Under the pieces are notes generated by a model. It saw only the letters and a program-made list of their open reading frames with translations. It did no database searches and was not told the origin of the DNA. From Liolophura sinensis (Eukaryota; Mollusca; Polyplacophora; Chitonida; Chitonidae): a stretch of DNA of 64,000 bases. The first letter of the stretch is position 1. Every line of letters starts with the position of its first letter. Location of the stretch: contig NW_027018021.1 of NCBI RefSeq assembly GCF_032854445.1, forward strand, positions 51,000 through 114,999, read 5' to 3'. Below are positions 39,801-54,199 of the stretch, piece by piece. Position numbers and translations under genes: made by a program.

Positions 39801-41746
39801 TAACTCACCCAGCAAATGTCTTACTTCTAAGTCGAAGACAAACTCAATGTCTTTATCTACATGTAGAAAAAACCACACCATTTGTATATAAAAAAAACAC
39901 AAGGTACTTGATACAATCCGCTGTAAAGAATACAATTGAACACTGACCCACATCAATAAGGTGCCAAAGGATGCGCAATTGGGCCAGGCATCTCCAGCTG
40001 TTGAAAAATTGCAAATTTCCTTGGTTTCCATGGAGTAAGAGCCGTTGCTGGGCACGTGATCTTGACATCATTGATTATTCATTTGTGGCTACAGCCAAAA
40101 GTATTGGTTGGAGAGCAACGCGGTTTGCACCATTCGATTTTTCGTCACAAAATACGTCGGATTAGCCTCTTACCAGCAGCATTGGAACAGTTTTTCTACT
40201 TTTGGATTTTTGCCTGGTCTTTTTGCTGATTGAAATCGGCTACATTAACTATGTACAATCGCGACTGGTCATTACTATATTCAACTTTTCATTATAAGTT
40301 ATGTGCCCTTCGGTAGCCCAGACGACGTCAAATCTTTGGGCCAAGCCCATTTAACTCACGCAGCAAATGTCTTACTTCTAAGTCGAAGACAAACTCAATG
40401 TCTTTATCTACATGTAGAAAAACCACACCATTTGTATATAAAAAAACACAAGGTACTTGATACAGTCTGCTGTAAAAAGTACAATTGAACACTGACCCAC
40501 ATCAATAAGGTGCCAAAAGATGCGCAATTGGGCCAGGCATCTCCAGCTGTTGAAAAATTGCAAATTTCTATGGTTTCCATAGATTAAGAGCCGTTGCTGG
40601 GCACGTGATCTTGACATCATTGATTATTCATTTGTGGCTACAGCCAAAAGTATTGGTCGGAGAGCAACGCGGTTTGCACCATTCGATTTCTCGTCACAAA
40701 ATACGTCGGATTAGCCTCTTACCAGCAGCATTGGAACAGTTTTTCCACTTTTGGATTTTTGCCTGGTCTTTTTGCTAATTGAAATCGGCTACATTAACTA
40801 TGTACAATCGCGACTGGTCATTACTATATTCAACATTTTATTATAAGTTATGTGCCCTTCGGTAGCCCAGACGACGTCAAATCTTTGGGCCAAGCCCATT
40901 TAACTCACCCAGCAAATGTCTTACTCCTAAGTCGAAGACAAACTCAATGTCTTTATCTACATGTAGAAAAACCACACCATTTGTATATAAAAAAACACAA
41001 GGTACTTGATACAATCCGCTGTAAAAAGTACAATTGAACACTGACCCACATCAATAAGGTGCCAAAAGATGCGCAATTGGGCCAGGCATCTCCAGCTGTT
41101 GAAAAATTGCAAATTTCCTTGGTTTCCATGGAGTAAGAGCCGTTGCTGGGCACGTGATCTTGACATCATTGATTATTCATTTGTGGCTACAGCCAAAAGT
41201 ATTGGTTGGAGAGCAACGCGGTTTGCACCATTCGATTTTTCGTCACAAAATACGTCGGATTAGCCTCTTACCAGCAGCATTGGAACAGTTTTTCTACTTT
41301 TGGATTTTTGCCTGGTCTTTTTGCTAATTGAAATCGGCTACATTAACTATGTACAATCGCGACTGGTCATTACTATATTCAACTTTTCATTATAAGTTAT
41401 GTGCCCTTCGGTAGCCCAGACGACGTCAAATCTTTGGGCCAAGCCCATTTAACTCACCCAGCAAATGTCTTACTTCTAAGTCGAAGAAAATCTCAATGTC
41501 TTTATCTACATGTAGAAAAACCACACCATTTGTATATAAAAAAAACAAAAGGTACTTGATACAATCCGCTGTAAAAAGTACAATTGAACACTGACCCACA
41601 TCAATAAGGTGCCAAAAGATGCGCAATTGGGCCAGGCATCTCCAGCTGTTGAAAAATTGCAAATTTCCTTGGTTTCCATGGAGTAAGAGCCGTTGCTGGG
41701 CACGTGATCTTGACATCATTGATTATTCATTTGTGGCTACAGCCAC

Positions 41747-43248
41747 AAGTATTGGTCGGAGAGCAACGCGGTTTGCACCATTCGATTTCTCGTCACAAAA
41801 TCCGTCGGATTAGCCTCTTACCAGCAGCATTGGAACAGTTTTTCTACTTTTGGAATTTTGCCTGGTCTTTTTGTGATATGAAATCGGCTACATTAACTAT
41901 GTACAATCGCGACTGGTCATTACTATATTCAACTTTTCATTATAAGTTATGTGCCCTTCGGTAGCCCAGACGACGTCAAATCTTTGGGCCAAGCCCATTT
42001 AACTCACCCAGCAAATGTCTTACTCCTAAGTTGAAGACAAACTCAATGTCTTTATCTACATGTAGAAAAACCACACCATTTGTATATAAAAAAACACAAG
42101 GTACTTGATACAATCCGCTGTAAAAAGTACAATTGAACACTGACCCACATCAATAAGGTGCCAAAAGATGCGCAATTGGGCCAGGCATCTCCAGCTGTTG
42201 AAAAATTGCAAATTTCTATGGTTTCCATGGATTAAGAGCCGTTGCTGGGCACGTGATCTTGACATCATTGATTATTCATTTGTGGCTACAGCCAAAAGTA
42301 TTGGTCGGAGAGCAACGTGGTTTGCACCATTCGATTTCTCGTCACAAAATACGTCGGATTAGCCTCTTACCAGCAGTATTGGAACAGTTTTTCCACTTTT
42401 GGATTTTTGCCTGGTCTTTTTGCTAATTGAAATCGGGTACATTAACTATGTACAATCGCGACTGGTCATTACTATATTCAACTTTTCATTGTAACTTATG
42501 TGCCCTTCGGTAGCCCAGACGACGTCAAATCTTTGGGCCAAGCCCATTTAACTCACCCAGGAAATGTCTTACTCCTAAGTCGAAGAAAAACTCAATGTCT
42601 TTATCTACATGTAGAAAAACCACACCATTTGTATATAAAAAAAACACAAGGTACTTGATACAGTCTGCTGTAAAAAGTACAATTGAACACTGACCCACAT
42701 CAATAAGGTGCCAAAAGATGCGCAATTGGGCCAGGCATCTCCAGCTGTTGAAAAATTGCAAATTTCCTTGGTTTCCATGGAGTAAGAGCCGTTGCTGGGC
42801 ACGTGATCTTGACATCATTGATTATTCATTTGTGGCTACAGCCAAAAGTATTGGTCGGAGAGCAACGCGGTTTGCACCAATCGATTTCTCGTCATAAAAT
42901 ACGTCGGATTAGCCTCTTACCAGCAGCATTGGAACTGTTTTTTTTACTTTTGGATTTTTGCCTGGTCTTTTTGCTAATTGAAATCGGCTACATTAACTAT
43001 GTACACTCGCGACTGGTCATTACTATATTCAACTTTTCATTATAAGTTATGTGCCCTTCGGTAGCCCAGACGACGTCAAATCTTTGGGCCAAGCCCATTT
43101 AACTCATCCAACAAATGTCTTACTCCTAAGTCGAAGACAAACTCAATGTCTTTATCTACATGTAGAAAAACCACACCATGTGTTTATAAAAAACGGAAGG
43201 TACTTGATACAGTCCGCTGTAAAAAGTACAATTGAACACTGACCCACA
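41747..43248 (+). repeat. 4-monomer higher-order repeat, copy 1
   Basis: This 1,502-bp stretch matches 43,945-45,446 at an offset of 2,198 bp with no difference found by eye. It carries several alleles that are rare elsewhere: AAAATCCGTCGG, TTTTTGTGATATG, CTAAGTTGAAG, CCAGGAAATG, GTAACTTATG, CACCAATCGATT with CATAAAAT, and GTGTTTATAAAAAACGG. The boundaries are CAGCCACAAG against CAGCCAAAAG on the left and CACATCAAT against CACACCAAT on the right. Confidence 0.88.
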
Positions 43249-43944
43249 TCAATAAGGTGCCAAAAGATGCGCAATTGGGCCAGACATCTCCAGCTGTTGA
43301 AAAATTGCAAATTTCTATGGTTTCCATAGATTAAGAGCCGTTGCTGGGCACGTGATCTTGACATCATTGATTATTCATTTGTGGCTACAGCCAAAAGTAT
43401 TGGTCGGAGAGCAACGCGGTTTGCACCATTCGATTTCTCGTCACAAAATACGTCGGATTAGTCTCTTACCAGCAGCATTGGAACAGTTTTTCCACTTTTG
43501 GAATTTTGCCTGGTCTTTTTGCTAATTGAAATCGGCTACATTAACTATGTACAATCGCGACTGGTCATTACTTTTTTCAACATTTTATTATAAGTTATGT
43601 GCCCTTCGGTAGCCCAGACGACGTCAAATCTTTGGGCCAAGCCCATTTAACTCACCCAGCAAATGTCTTACTTCTAAGTCGAAGACAAACTCAATGTCTT
43701 TATCTACATGTAGAAAAACCACACCATTTGTATATAAAAAAAACACAAGGTACTTGATACAATCCGCTGTGAAAAGTACAATTGAACACTGACCCACATT
43801 AATAAGGTGCCAAAGGATGCGCAATTGGGCCAGGCATCTCCAGCTGTTGAAAAATTGCAAATTTCCTTGGTTTCCATGGAGTAAGAGCCGTTGCTGGGCA
43901 CGTGATCTTGACATCATTGATTATTCATTTGTGGCTACAGCCAA

Positions 43945-45446
43945 AAGTATTGGTCGGAGAGCAACGCGGTTTGCACCATTCGATTTCTCGTCACAAAATC
44001 CGTCGGATTAGCCTCTTACCAGCAGCATTGGAACAGTTTTTCTACTTTTGGAATTTTGCCTGGTCTTTTTGTGATATGAAATCGGCTACATTAACTATGT
44101 ACAATCGCGACTGGTCATTACTATATTCAACTTTTCATTATAAGTTATGTGCCCTTCGGTAGCCCAGACGACGTCAAATCTTTGGGCCAAGCCCATTTAA
44201 CTCACCCAGCAAATGTCTTACTCCTAAGTTGAAGACAAACTCAATGTCTTTATCTACATGTAGAAAAACCACACCATTTGTATATAAAAAAACACAAGGT
44301 ACTTGATACAATCCGCTGTAAAAAGTACAATTGAACACTGACCCACATCAATAAGGTGCCAAAAGATGCGCAATTGGGCCAGGCATCTCCAGCTGTTGAA
44401 AAATTGCAAATTTCTATGGTTTCCATGGATTAAGAGCCGTTGCTGGGCACGTGATCTTGACATCATTGATTATTCATTTGTGGCTACAGCCAAAAGTATT
44501 GGTCGGAGAGCAACGTGGTTTGCACCATTCGATTTCTCGTCACAAAATACGTCGGATTAGCCTCTTACCAGCAGTATTGGAACAGTTTTTCCACTTTTGG
44601 ATTTTTGCCTGGTCTTTTTGCTAATTGAAATCGGGTACATTAACTATGTACAATCGCGACTGGTCATTACTATATTCAACTTTTCATTGTAACTTATGTG
44701 CCCTTCGGTAGCCCAGACGACGTCAAATCTTTGGGCCAAGCCCATTTAACTCACCCAGGAAATGTCTTACTCCTAAGTCGAAGAAAAACTCAATGTCTTT
44801 ATCTACATGTAGAAAAACCACACCATTTGTATATAAAAAAAACACAAGGTACTTGATACAGTCTGCTGTAAAAAGTACAATTGAACACTGACCCACATCA
44901 ATAAGGTGCCAAAAGATGCGCAATTGGGCCAGGCATCTCCAGCTGTTGAAAAATTGCAAATTTCCTTGGTTTCCATGGAGTAAGAGCCGTTGCTGGGCAC
45001 GTGATCTTGACATCATTGATTATTCATTTGTGGCTACAGCCAAAAGTATTGGTCGGAGAGCAACGCGGTTTGCACCAATCGATTTCTCGTCATAAAATAC
45101 GTCGGATTAGCCTCTTACCAGCAGCATTGGAACTGTTTTTTTTACTTTTGGATTTTTGCCTGGTCTTTTTGCTAATTGAAATCGGCTACATTAACTATGT
45201 ACACTCGCGACTGGTCATTACTATATTCAACTTTTCATTATAAGTTATGTGCCCTTCGGTAGCCCAGACGACGTCAAATCTTTGGGCCAAGCCCATTTAA
45301 CTCATCCAACAAATGTCTTACTCCTAAGTCGAAGACAAACTCAATGTCTTTATCTACATGTAGAAAAACCACACCATGTGTTTATAAAAAACGGAAGGTA
45401 CTTGATACAGTCCGCTGTAAAAAGTACAATTGAACACTGACCCACA
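43945..45446 (+). repeat. 4-monomer higher-order repeat, copy 2
   Basis: Second copy of the 1.5-kb stretch at 41,747-43,248. The monomer between the copies (anchor 43,624) is not part of the match. The duplication therefore covers about 2.7 monomers of a 4-monomer step, and one unit has since been replaced or converted. Confidence 0.88.
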
Positions 45447-45752
45447 CCAATAAGGTGCCAAAAGATGCGCAATTGGGCCAGGCATCTCCAGCTGTTGAAA
45501 AATTGCAAATTTCTATGGTTTCCATGGATTAAGAGCCGTTGCTGGGCACGTGATCTTGACATCATTGAGTATTCATTTGTGGCTACAGCCAAAAGTATTG
45601 GTCGGAGAGCAACGTGGTTTGCACCATTCGATTTCTCGTCACAAAATACGTCGGATTAGTCTCTTACCAGCAGTATTGGAACAGTTTTTCTACTTTTGGA
45701 TTTTTGCCTGGTCTTTTTGCTAATTGAAATCGGCTACATTAACTATGTACAA

Positions 45753-48700
45753 TCGCGACTGGTCAATACTATATTCAACTTTTCATTATAAGTTATGTGC
45801 CCTTCGGTAGCCCAGACGACGTCAAATCTTTTCGCCAAGCCCATTTAACTCACCCAGCAATTGTCTTACTTCTAAGTCGAAGAAAAACTCAATGTCTTTT
45901 TCTACATGTAGAAAAACCACACCATTTGTATATAAAAAAAACACAAGGTACTTGATACAATCCGCTGTAAAAAGTACAATTGAACACTGACCCACATCAA
46001 TAAGGTGCCAAAGGATGCGCAATTGGGCCAGGCATCTCCAGCTGTTGAAAAATTGCAAATTTCCTTGGTTTCCATGGAGTAAGAGCCGTTGCTGGGCACG
46101 TGATCTTGACATCATTGATTATTCATTTGTGGCTACAGCCAAAAGTATTGGTTGGAGAGCAACGCGGTTTGCACCATTCGATTTCTCGTCACAAAATACG
46201 TCGGATTAGCCTCTTACCAGCAGCATTGGAACAGTTTTTCTACTTTTGGATTTTTGCCTGGTCTTTTTGCGAATTGAAATCGGCTACATTAACTATGTAC
46301 AATCGGGACTGGTCATTACTATATTCAACTTTTCATTATAAGTTATGTGCCCTTCGGTAGCCCAGACGACGTCAAATCTTTGGGCCAAGCCCATTTAACT
46401 CACCCAGCAAATGTCTTACTTCTAAGTCGAAGACAAACTCAATGTCTTTATCTACATGTAGAAAAACCACACCATTTGTATATAAAAAAAACACAAGGTA
46501 CTTGATACAATCCGCTGTAAAAAGTACAATTGAACACTGACCCACATCAATAAGGTGCCAAAGGATGCGCAATTGGGCCAGGCATCTCCAGCTGTTGAAA
46601 AATTGCAAATTTCCTTGGTTTCCATGGAGTAAGAGCCGTTGCTGGGCACGTGATCTTGACATCATTGATTATTCATTTGTGGCTACAGCCAAAAGTATTG
46701 GTTGGAGAGCAACGCGGTTTGCACCATTCGATTTTTCGTCACAAAATACGTCGGATTAGCCTCTTACCAGCAGCATTGGAACAGTTTTTCTACTTTTGGA
46801 TTTTTGCCTGGTCTTTTTGCTAATTGAAATCGGCTACATTAACTATGTACAATCGCGACTGGTCATTACTATATTCAACTTTTCATTATAAGTTATGTGC
46901 CCTTCGGTAGCCCAGACGACGTCAAATCTTTGGGCCAAGCCCATTTAACTCACGCAGCAAATGTCTTACTTCTAAGTCGAAGACAAACTCAATGTCTTTA
47001 TCTACATGTAGAAAAACCACACCATTTGTATATAAAAAAACACAAGGTACTTGATACAGTCTGCTGTAAAAAGTACAATTGAACACTGACCCACATCAAT
47101 AAGGTGCCAAAAGATGCGCAATTGGGCCAGGCATCTCCAGCTGTTGAAAAATTGCAAATTTCTATGGTTTCCATAGATTAAGAGCCGTTGCTGGGCACGT
47201 GATCTTGACATCATTGATTATTCATTTGTGGCTACAGCCAAAAGTATTGGTCGGAGAGCAACGCGGTTTGCACCATTCGATTTCTCGTCACAAAATACGT
47301 CGGATTAGCCTCTTACCAGCAGCATTGGAACAGTTTTTCCACTTTTGGATTTTTGCCTGGTCTTTTTGCTAATTGAAATCGGCTACATTAACTATGTACA
47401 ATCGCGACTGGTCATTACTATATTCAACATTTTATTATAAGTTATGTGCCCTTCGGTAGCCCAGACGACGTCAAATCTTTGGGCCAAGCCCATTTAACTC
47501 ACCCAGCAAATGTCTTACTCCTAAGTCGAAGACAAACTCAATGTCTTTATCTACATGTAGAAAAACCACACCATTTGTATATAAAAAAACACAAGGTACT
47601 TGATACAATCCGCTGTGAAAAGTACAATTGAACACTGACCCACATCAATAAGGTGCCAAAAGATGCGCAATTGGGCCAGGCATCTCCAGCTGTTGAAAAA
47701 TTGCAAATTTCTATGGTTTCCATGGATTAAGAGCCGTTGCTGGGCACGTGATCTTGACATCATTGAGTATTCATTTGTGGCTACAGCCAAAAGTATTGGT
47801 CGGAGAGCAACGTGGTTTGCACCATTCGATTTCTCGTCACAAAATACGTCGGATTAGTCTCTTACCAGCAGTATTGGAACAGTTTTTCTACTTTTGGATT
47901 TTTGCCTGGTCTTTTTGCTAATTGAAATCGGCTACATTAACTATGTACAATCGCGACTGGTCATTACTATATTCAACATTTTATTATAAGTTATGTGCCC
48001 TTCGGTAGCCCAGACGACGTCAAATCTTTGGGCCAAGCCCATTTAACTCACCCAACAAATGTCTTACTCCTAAGTCGAAGACAAACTCAATGTCTTTATC
48101 TACATGTAGAAAAACCACACCATTTGTATATAAGAAAACACAAGGTACTTGATACAATCCGCTGTGAAAAGTACAATTGAACACTGACCCACACCAATAA
48201 GGTGCCAAAAGATGCGCAATTGGGCCAGGCATCTCCAGCTGTTGAAAAATTGCAAATTTCTATGGTTTCCATGGATTAAGAGCCGTTGCTGGGCACGTGA
48301 TCTTGACATCATTGAGTATTCATTTGTGGCTACAGCCAAAAGTATTGGTCGGAGAGCAACGTGGTTTGCACCATTCGATTTCTCGTCACAAAATACGTCG
48401 GATTAGTCTCTTACCAGCAGTATTGGAACAGTTTTTCTACTTTTGGATTTTTGCCTGGTCTTTTTGCTAATTGAAATCGGCTACATTAACTATGTACAAT
48501 CGCGACTGGTCATTACTATATTCAACTTTTCATTATAAGTTATGTGCCCTTCGGTAGCCCAGACGACGTCAAATCTTTGGGCCAAGCCCATTTAACCCAC
48601 CCAGCAAATGTCTTACTTCTAAGTCGAAGAAAAACTCAATGTCTTTATCTACATGTAGAAAAACCACACCATTTGTATATAAAAAAAACAAAAGGTACTT

Positions 48701-49779
48701 GATACAATCCGCTGTAAAAAGTACAATTGAACACTGACCCACATCAATAAGGTGCCAAAGGATGCGCAATTGGGCCAGGCATCTCCAGCTGTTGAAAAAT
48801 TGCAAATTTCCTTGGTTTCCATGGAGTAAGAGCCGTTGCTGGGCACGTGATCTTGACATCATTGAGTATTCATTTGTGGCTACAGCCAAAAGTATTGGTC
48901 GGAGAGCAACGTGGTTTGCACCATTCGATTTCTCGTCACAAAATACGTCGGATTAGTCTCTTACCAGCAGTATTGGAACAGTTTTTCTACTTTTGGATTT
49001 TTGCCTGGTCTTTTTGCTAATTGAAATCGGCTACATTAACTATGTACAATCGCGACTGGTCATTACTATATTCAACATTTTATTATAAGTTATGTGCCCT
49101 TCGGTAGCCCAGACGACGTCAAATCTTTGGGCCAAGCCCATTTAACTCACCCAACAAATGTCTTACTCCTAAGTCGAAGACAAACTCAATGTCTTTATCT
49201 ACATGTAGAAAAACCACACCATTTGTATATAAAAAAACACAAGGTACTTGATACAATCCGCTGTGAAAAGTACAATTGAACACTGACCCACATCAATAAG
49301 GTGCCAAAAGATGCGCAATTGGGCCAGGCATCTCCAGCTGTTGAAAAATTGCAAATTTCTATGGTTTCCATGGATTAAGAGCCGTTGCTGGGCACGTGAT
49401 CTTGACATCATTGATTATTCATTTGTGGCTACAGCCAAAAGTATTGGTCGGAGAGCAACGCGGTTTGCACCATTCGATTTTTCGTCACAAAATACGTCGG
49501 ATTAGCCTCTTACCAGCAGCATTGGAACAGTTTTTCTACTTTTGTATTTTTGCCTGGTCTTTTTGCTAATTGAAATCGGCTACATTAACTATGTACAATC
49601 GCGACTGGTCATTACTATATTCAACTTTTCATTATAAGTTATGTGCCCTTCGGTAGCCCAGACGACGTCAAATCTTTGGGCCAAGCCCATTTAACTCACG
49701 CAGCAAATGTCTTACTTCTAAGTCGAAGACAAACTCAATGTCTTTATCTACATGTAGAAAAACCACACCATTTGTATAT
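45753..49779 (+). repeat. 8-monomer higher-order repeat, copy 1
   Basis: This 4,027-bp stretch matches 50,150-54,176 at an offset of 4,397 bp. Rare markers shared in order are GTCAATAC, TTTTCGCCAAGCC, the 20-bp palindrome, AATCGGGACTGG, TTTTTCGTCAC, CACGCAGC, the CCATAG hairpin, TTGAGTATTC with ACGTGG, TATATAAGAAAAC with CACACCAAT, AACCCACCC, and CTTTTGTATTTTT. It begins after TACAAT/TACACT and ends at TATATG/TATATA (49,780). Confidence 0.92.
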
Positions 49780-50149
49780 GAAAAAAACACAAGGTACATG
49801 AAACAGTCCGCTGTAAAAAGTACAATTGAACACTGACCCACATTAATAAGGTGCCAAAGGATGCGCAATTGGGCCAGGCATCTCCAGCTGTTGAAAAATT
49901 GCAAATTTCCTTGGTTTCCATGGAGTAAGAGCCGTTGCTGGGCACGTGATCTTGACATCATTGATTATTCATTTGTGGCTACAGCCAAAAGTATTGGTCG
50001 GAGAGCAACGCGGTTTGCACCATTCGATTTCTCGTCACAAAATACGTCGGATTAGACTCTTACCAGCAGCATTGGAACTGTTTTCTTTACTTTTGGATTT
50101 TTGCCTGGTCTTTTTGCTAATTGAAATCGGCTACATTAACTATGTACAC

Positions 50150-53100
50150 TCGCGACTGGTCAATACTATATTCAACTTTTCATTATAAGTTATGTGCCCT
50201 TCGGTAGCCCAGACGACGTCAAATCTTTTCGCCAAGCCCATTTAACTCACCCAGCAATTGTCTTACTTCTAAGTCGAAGAAAAACTCAATGTCTTTTTCT
50301 ACATGTAGAAAAACCACACCATTTGTATATAAAAAAAACACAAGGTACTTGATACAATCCGCTGTAAAAAGTACAATTGAACACTGACCCACATCAATAA
50401 GGTGCCAAAGGATGCGCAATTGGGCCAGGCATCTCCAGCTGTTGAAAAATTGCAAATTTCCTTGGTTTCCATGGAGTAAGAGCCGTTGCTGGGCACGTGA
50501 TCTTGACATCATTGATTATTCATTTGTGGCTACAGCCAAAAGTATTGGTTGGAGAGCAACGCGGTTTGCACCATTCGATTTCTCGTCACAAAATACGTCG
50601 GATTAGCCTCTTACCAGCAGCATTGGAACAGTTTTTCTACTTTTGGATTTTTGCCTGGTCTTTTTGCGAATTGAAATCGGCTACATTAACTATGTACAAT
50701 CGGGACTGGTCATTACTATATTCAACTTTTCATTATAAGTTATGTGCCCTTCGGTAGCCCAGACGACGTCAAATCTTTGGGCCAAGCCCATTTAACTCAC
50801 CCAGCAAATGTCTTACTTCTAAGTCGAAGACAAACTCAATGTCTTTATCTACATGTAGAAAAACCACACCATTTGTATATAAAAAAAACACAAGGTACTT
50901 GATACAATCCGCTGTAAAAAGTACAATTGAACACTGACCCACATCAATAAGGTGCCAAAGGATGCGCAATTGGGCCAGGCATCTCCAGCTGTTGAAAAAT
51001 TGCAAATTTCCTTGGTTTCCATGGAGTAAGAGCCGTTGCTGGGCACGTGATCTTGACATCATTGATTATTCATTTGTGGCTACAGCCAAAAGTATTGGTT
51101 GGAGAGCAACGCGGTTTGCACCATTCGATTTTTCGTCACAAAATACGTCGGATTAGCCTCTTACCAGCAGCATTGGAACAGTTTTTCTACTTTTGGATTT
51201 TTGCCTGGTCTTTTTGCTAATTGAAATCGGCTACATTAACTATGTACAATCGCGACTGGTCATTACTATATTCAACTTTTCATTATAAGTTATGTGCCCT
51301 TCGGTAGCCCAGACGACGTCAAATCTTTGGGCCAAGCCCATTTAACTCACGCAGCAAATGTCTTACTTCTAAGTCGAAGACAAACTCAATGTCTTTATCT
51401 ACATGTAGAAAAACCACACCATTTGTATATAAAAAAACACAAGGTACTTGATACAGTCTGCTGTAAAAAGTACAATTGAACACTGACCCACATCAATAAG
51501 GTGCCAAAAGATGCGCAATTGGGCCAGGCATCTCCAGCTGTTGAAAAATTGCAAATTTCTATGGTTTCCATAGATTAAGAGCCGTTGCTGGGCACGTGAT
51601 CTTGACATCATTGATTATTCATTTGTGGCTACAGCCAAAAGTATTGGTCGGAGAGCAACGCGGTTTGCACCATTCGATTTCTCGTCACAAAATACGTCGG
51701 ATTAGCCTCTTACCAGCAGCATTGGAACAGTTTTTCCACTTTTGGATTTTTGCCTGGTCTTTTTGCTAATTGAAATCGGCTACATTAACTATGTACAATC
51801 GCGACTGGTCATTACTATATTCAACATTTTATTATAAGTTATGTGCCCTTCGGTAGCCCAGACGACGTCAAATCTTTGGGCCAAGCCCATTTAACTCACC
51901 CAGCAAATGTCTTACTCCTAAGTCGAAGACAAACTCAATGTCTTTATCTACATGTAGAAAAACCACACCATTTGTATATAAAAAAACACAAGGTACTTGA
52001 TACAATCCGCTGTGAAAAGTACAATTGAACACTGACCCACATCAATAAGGTGCCAAAAGATGCGCAATTGGGCCAGGCATCTCCAGCTGTTGAAAAATTG
52101 CAAATTTCTATGGTTTCCATGGATTAAGAGCCGTTGCTGGGCACGTGATCTTGACATCATTGAGTATTCATTTGTGGCTACAGCCAAAAGTATTGGTCGG
52201 AGAGCAACGTGGTTTGCACCATTCGATTTCTCGTCACAAAATACGTCGGATTAGTCTCTTACCAGCAGTATTGGAACAGTTTTTCTACTTTTGGATTTTT
52301 GCCTGGTCTTTTTGCTAATTGAAATCGGCTACATTAACTATGTACAATCGCGACTGGTCATTACTATATTCAACATTTTATTATAAGTTATGTGCCCTTC
52401 GGTAGCCCAGACGACGTCAAATCTTTGGGCCAAGCCCATTTAACTCACCCAACAAATGTCTTACTCCTAAGTCGAAGACAAACTCAATGTCTTTATCTAC
52501 ATGTAGAAAAACCACACCATTTGTATATAAGAAAACACAAGGTACTTGATACAATCCGCTGTGAAAAGTACAATTGAACACTGACCCACACCAATAAGGT
52601 GCCAAAAGATGCGCAATTGGGCCAGGCATCTCCAGCTGTTGAAAAATTGCAAATTTCTATGGTTTCCATGGATTAAGAGCCGTTGCTGGGCACGTGATCT
52701 TGACATCATTGAGTATTCATTTGTGGCTACAGCCAAAAGTATTGGTCGGAGAGCAACGTGGTTTGCACCATTCGATTTCTCGTCACAAAATACGTCGGAT
52801 TAGTCTCTTACCAGCAGTATTGGAACAGTTTTTCTACTTTTGGATTTTTGCCTGGTCTTTTTGCTAATTGAAATCGGCTACATTAACTATGTACAATCGC
52901 GACTGGTCATTACTATATTCAACTTTTCATTATAAGTTATGTGCCCTTCGGTAGCCCAGACGACGTCAAATCTTTGGGCCAAGCCCATTTAACCCACCCA
53001 GCAAATGTCTTACTTCTAAGTCGAAGAAAAACTCAATGTCTTTATCTACATGTAGAAAAACCACACCATTTGTATATAAAAAAAACAAAAGGTACTTGAT

Positions 53101-54176
53101 ACAATCCGCTGTAAAAAGTACAATTGAACACTGACCCACATCAATAAGGTGCCAAAGGATGCGCAATTGGGCCAGGCATCTCCAGCTGTTGAAAAATTGC
53201 AAATTTCCTTGGTTTCCATGGAGTAAGAGCCGTTGCTGGGCACGTGATCTTGACATCATTGAGTATTCATTTGTGGCTACAGCCAAAAGTATTGGTCGGA
53301 GAGCAACGTGGTTTGCACCATTCGATTTCTCGTCACAAAATACGTCGGATTAGTCTCTTACCAGCAGTATTGGAACAGTTTTTCTACTTTTGGATTTTTG
53401 CCTGGTCTTTTTGCTAATTGAAATCGGCTACATTAACTATGTACAATCGCGACTGGTCATTACTATATTCAACATTTTATTATAAGTTATGTGCCCTTCG
53501 GTAGCCCAGACGACGTCAAATCTTTGGGCCAAGCCCATTTAACTCACCCAACAAATGTCTTACTCCTAAGTCGAAGACAAACTCAATGTCTTTATCTACA
53601 TGTAGAAAAACCACACCATTTGTATATAAAAAAACACAAGGTACTTGATACAATCCGCTGTGAAAAGTACAATTGAACCACTGACCCACATCAATAAGGT
53701 GCCAAAGATGCGCAATTGGGCCAGGCATCTCCAGCTGTTGAAAAATTGCAAATTTCTATGGTTTCCATGGATTAAGAGCCGTTGCTGGGCACGTGATCTT
53801 GACATCATTGATTATTCATTTGTGGCTACAGCCAAAAGTATTGGTCGGAGAGCAACGCGGTTTGCACCATTCGATTTTTCGTCACAAAATACGTCGGATT
53901 AGCCTCTTACCAGCAGCATTGGAACAGTTTTTCTACTTTTGTATTTTTGCCTGGTCTTTTTGCTAATTGAAATCGGCTACATTAACTATGTACAATCGCG
54001 ACTGGTCATTACTATATTCAACTTTTCATTATAAGTTATGTGCCCTTCGGTAGCCCAGACGACGTCAAATCTTTGGGCCAAGCCCATTTAACTCACGCAG
54101 CAAATGTCTTACTTCTAAGTCGAAGACAAACTCAATGTCTTTATCTACATGTAGAAAAACCACACCATTTGTATAT
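50150..54176 (+). repeat. 8-monomer higher-order repeat, copy 2
   Basis: Second copy of 45,753-49,779. The only differences I found are an extra C in GAACCACTGACC near 53,678 and a missing A in GCCAAAGATG near 53,706. These two changes lie within about 30 bases and cancel in length. This near-identity makes it the youngest large duplication in the window, or else an assembly duplication. Confidence 0.92.
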
Positions 54177-54199
54177 AAAAAAACACAAGGTACTTGATA

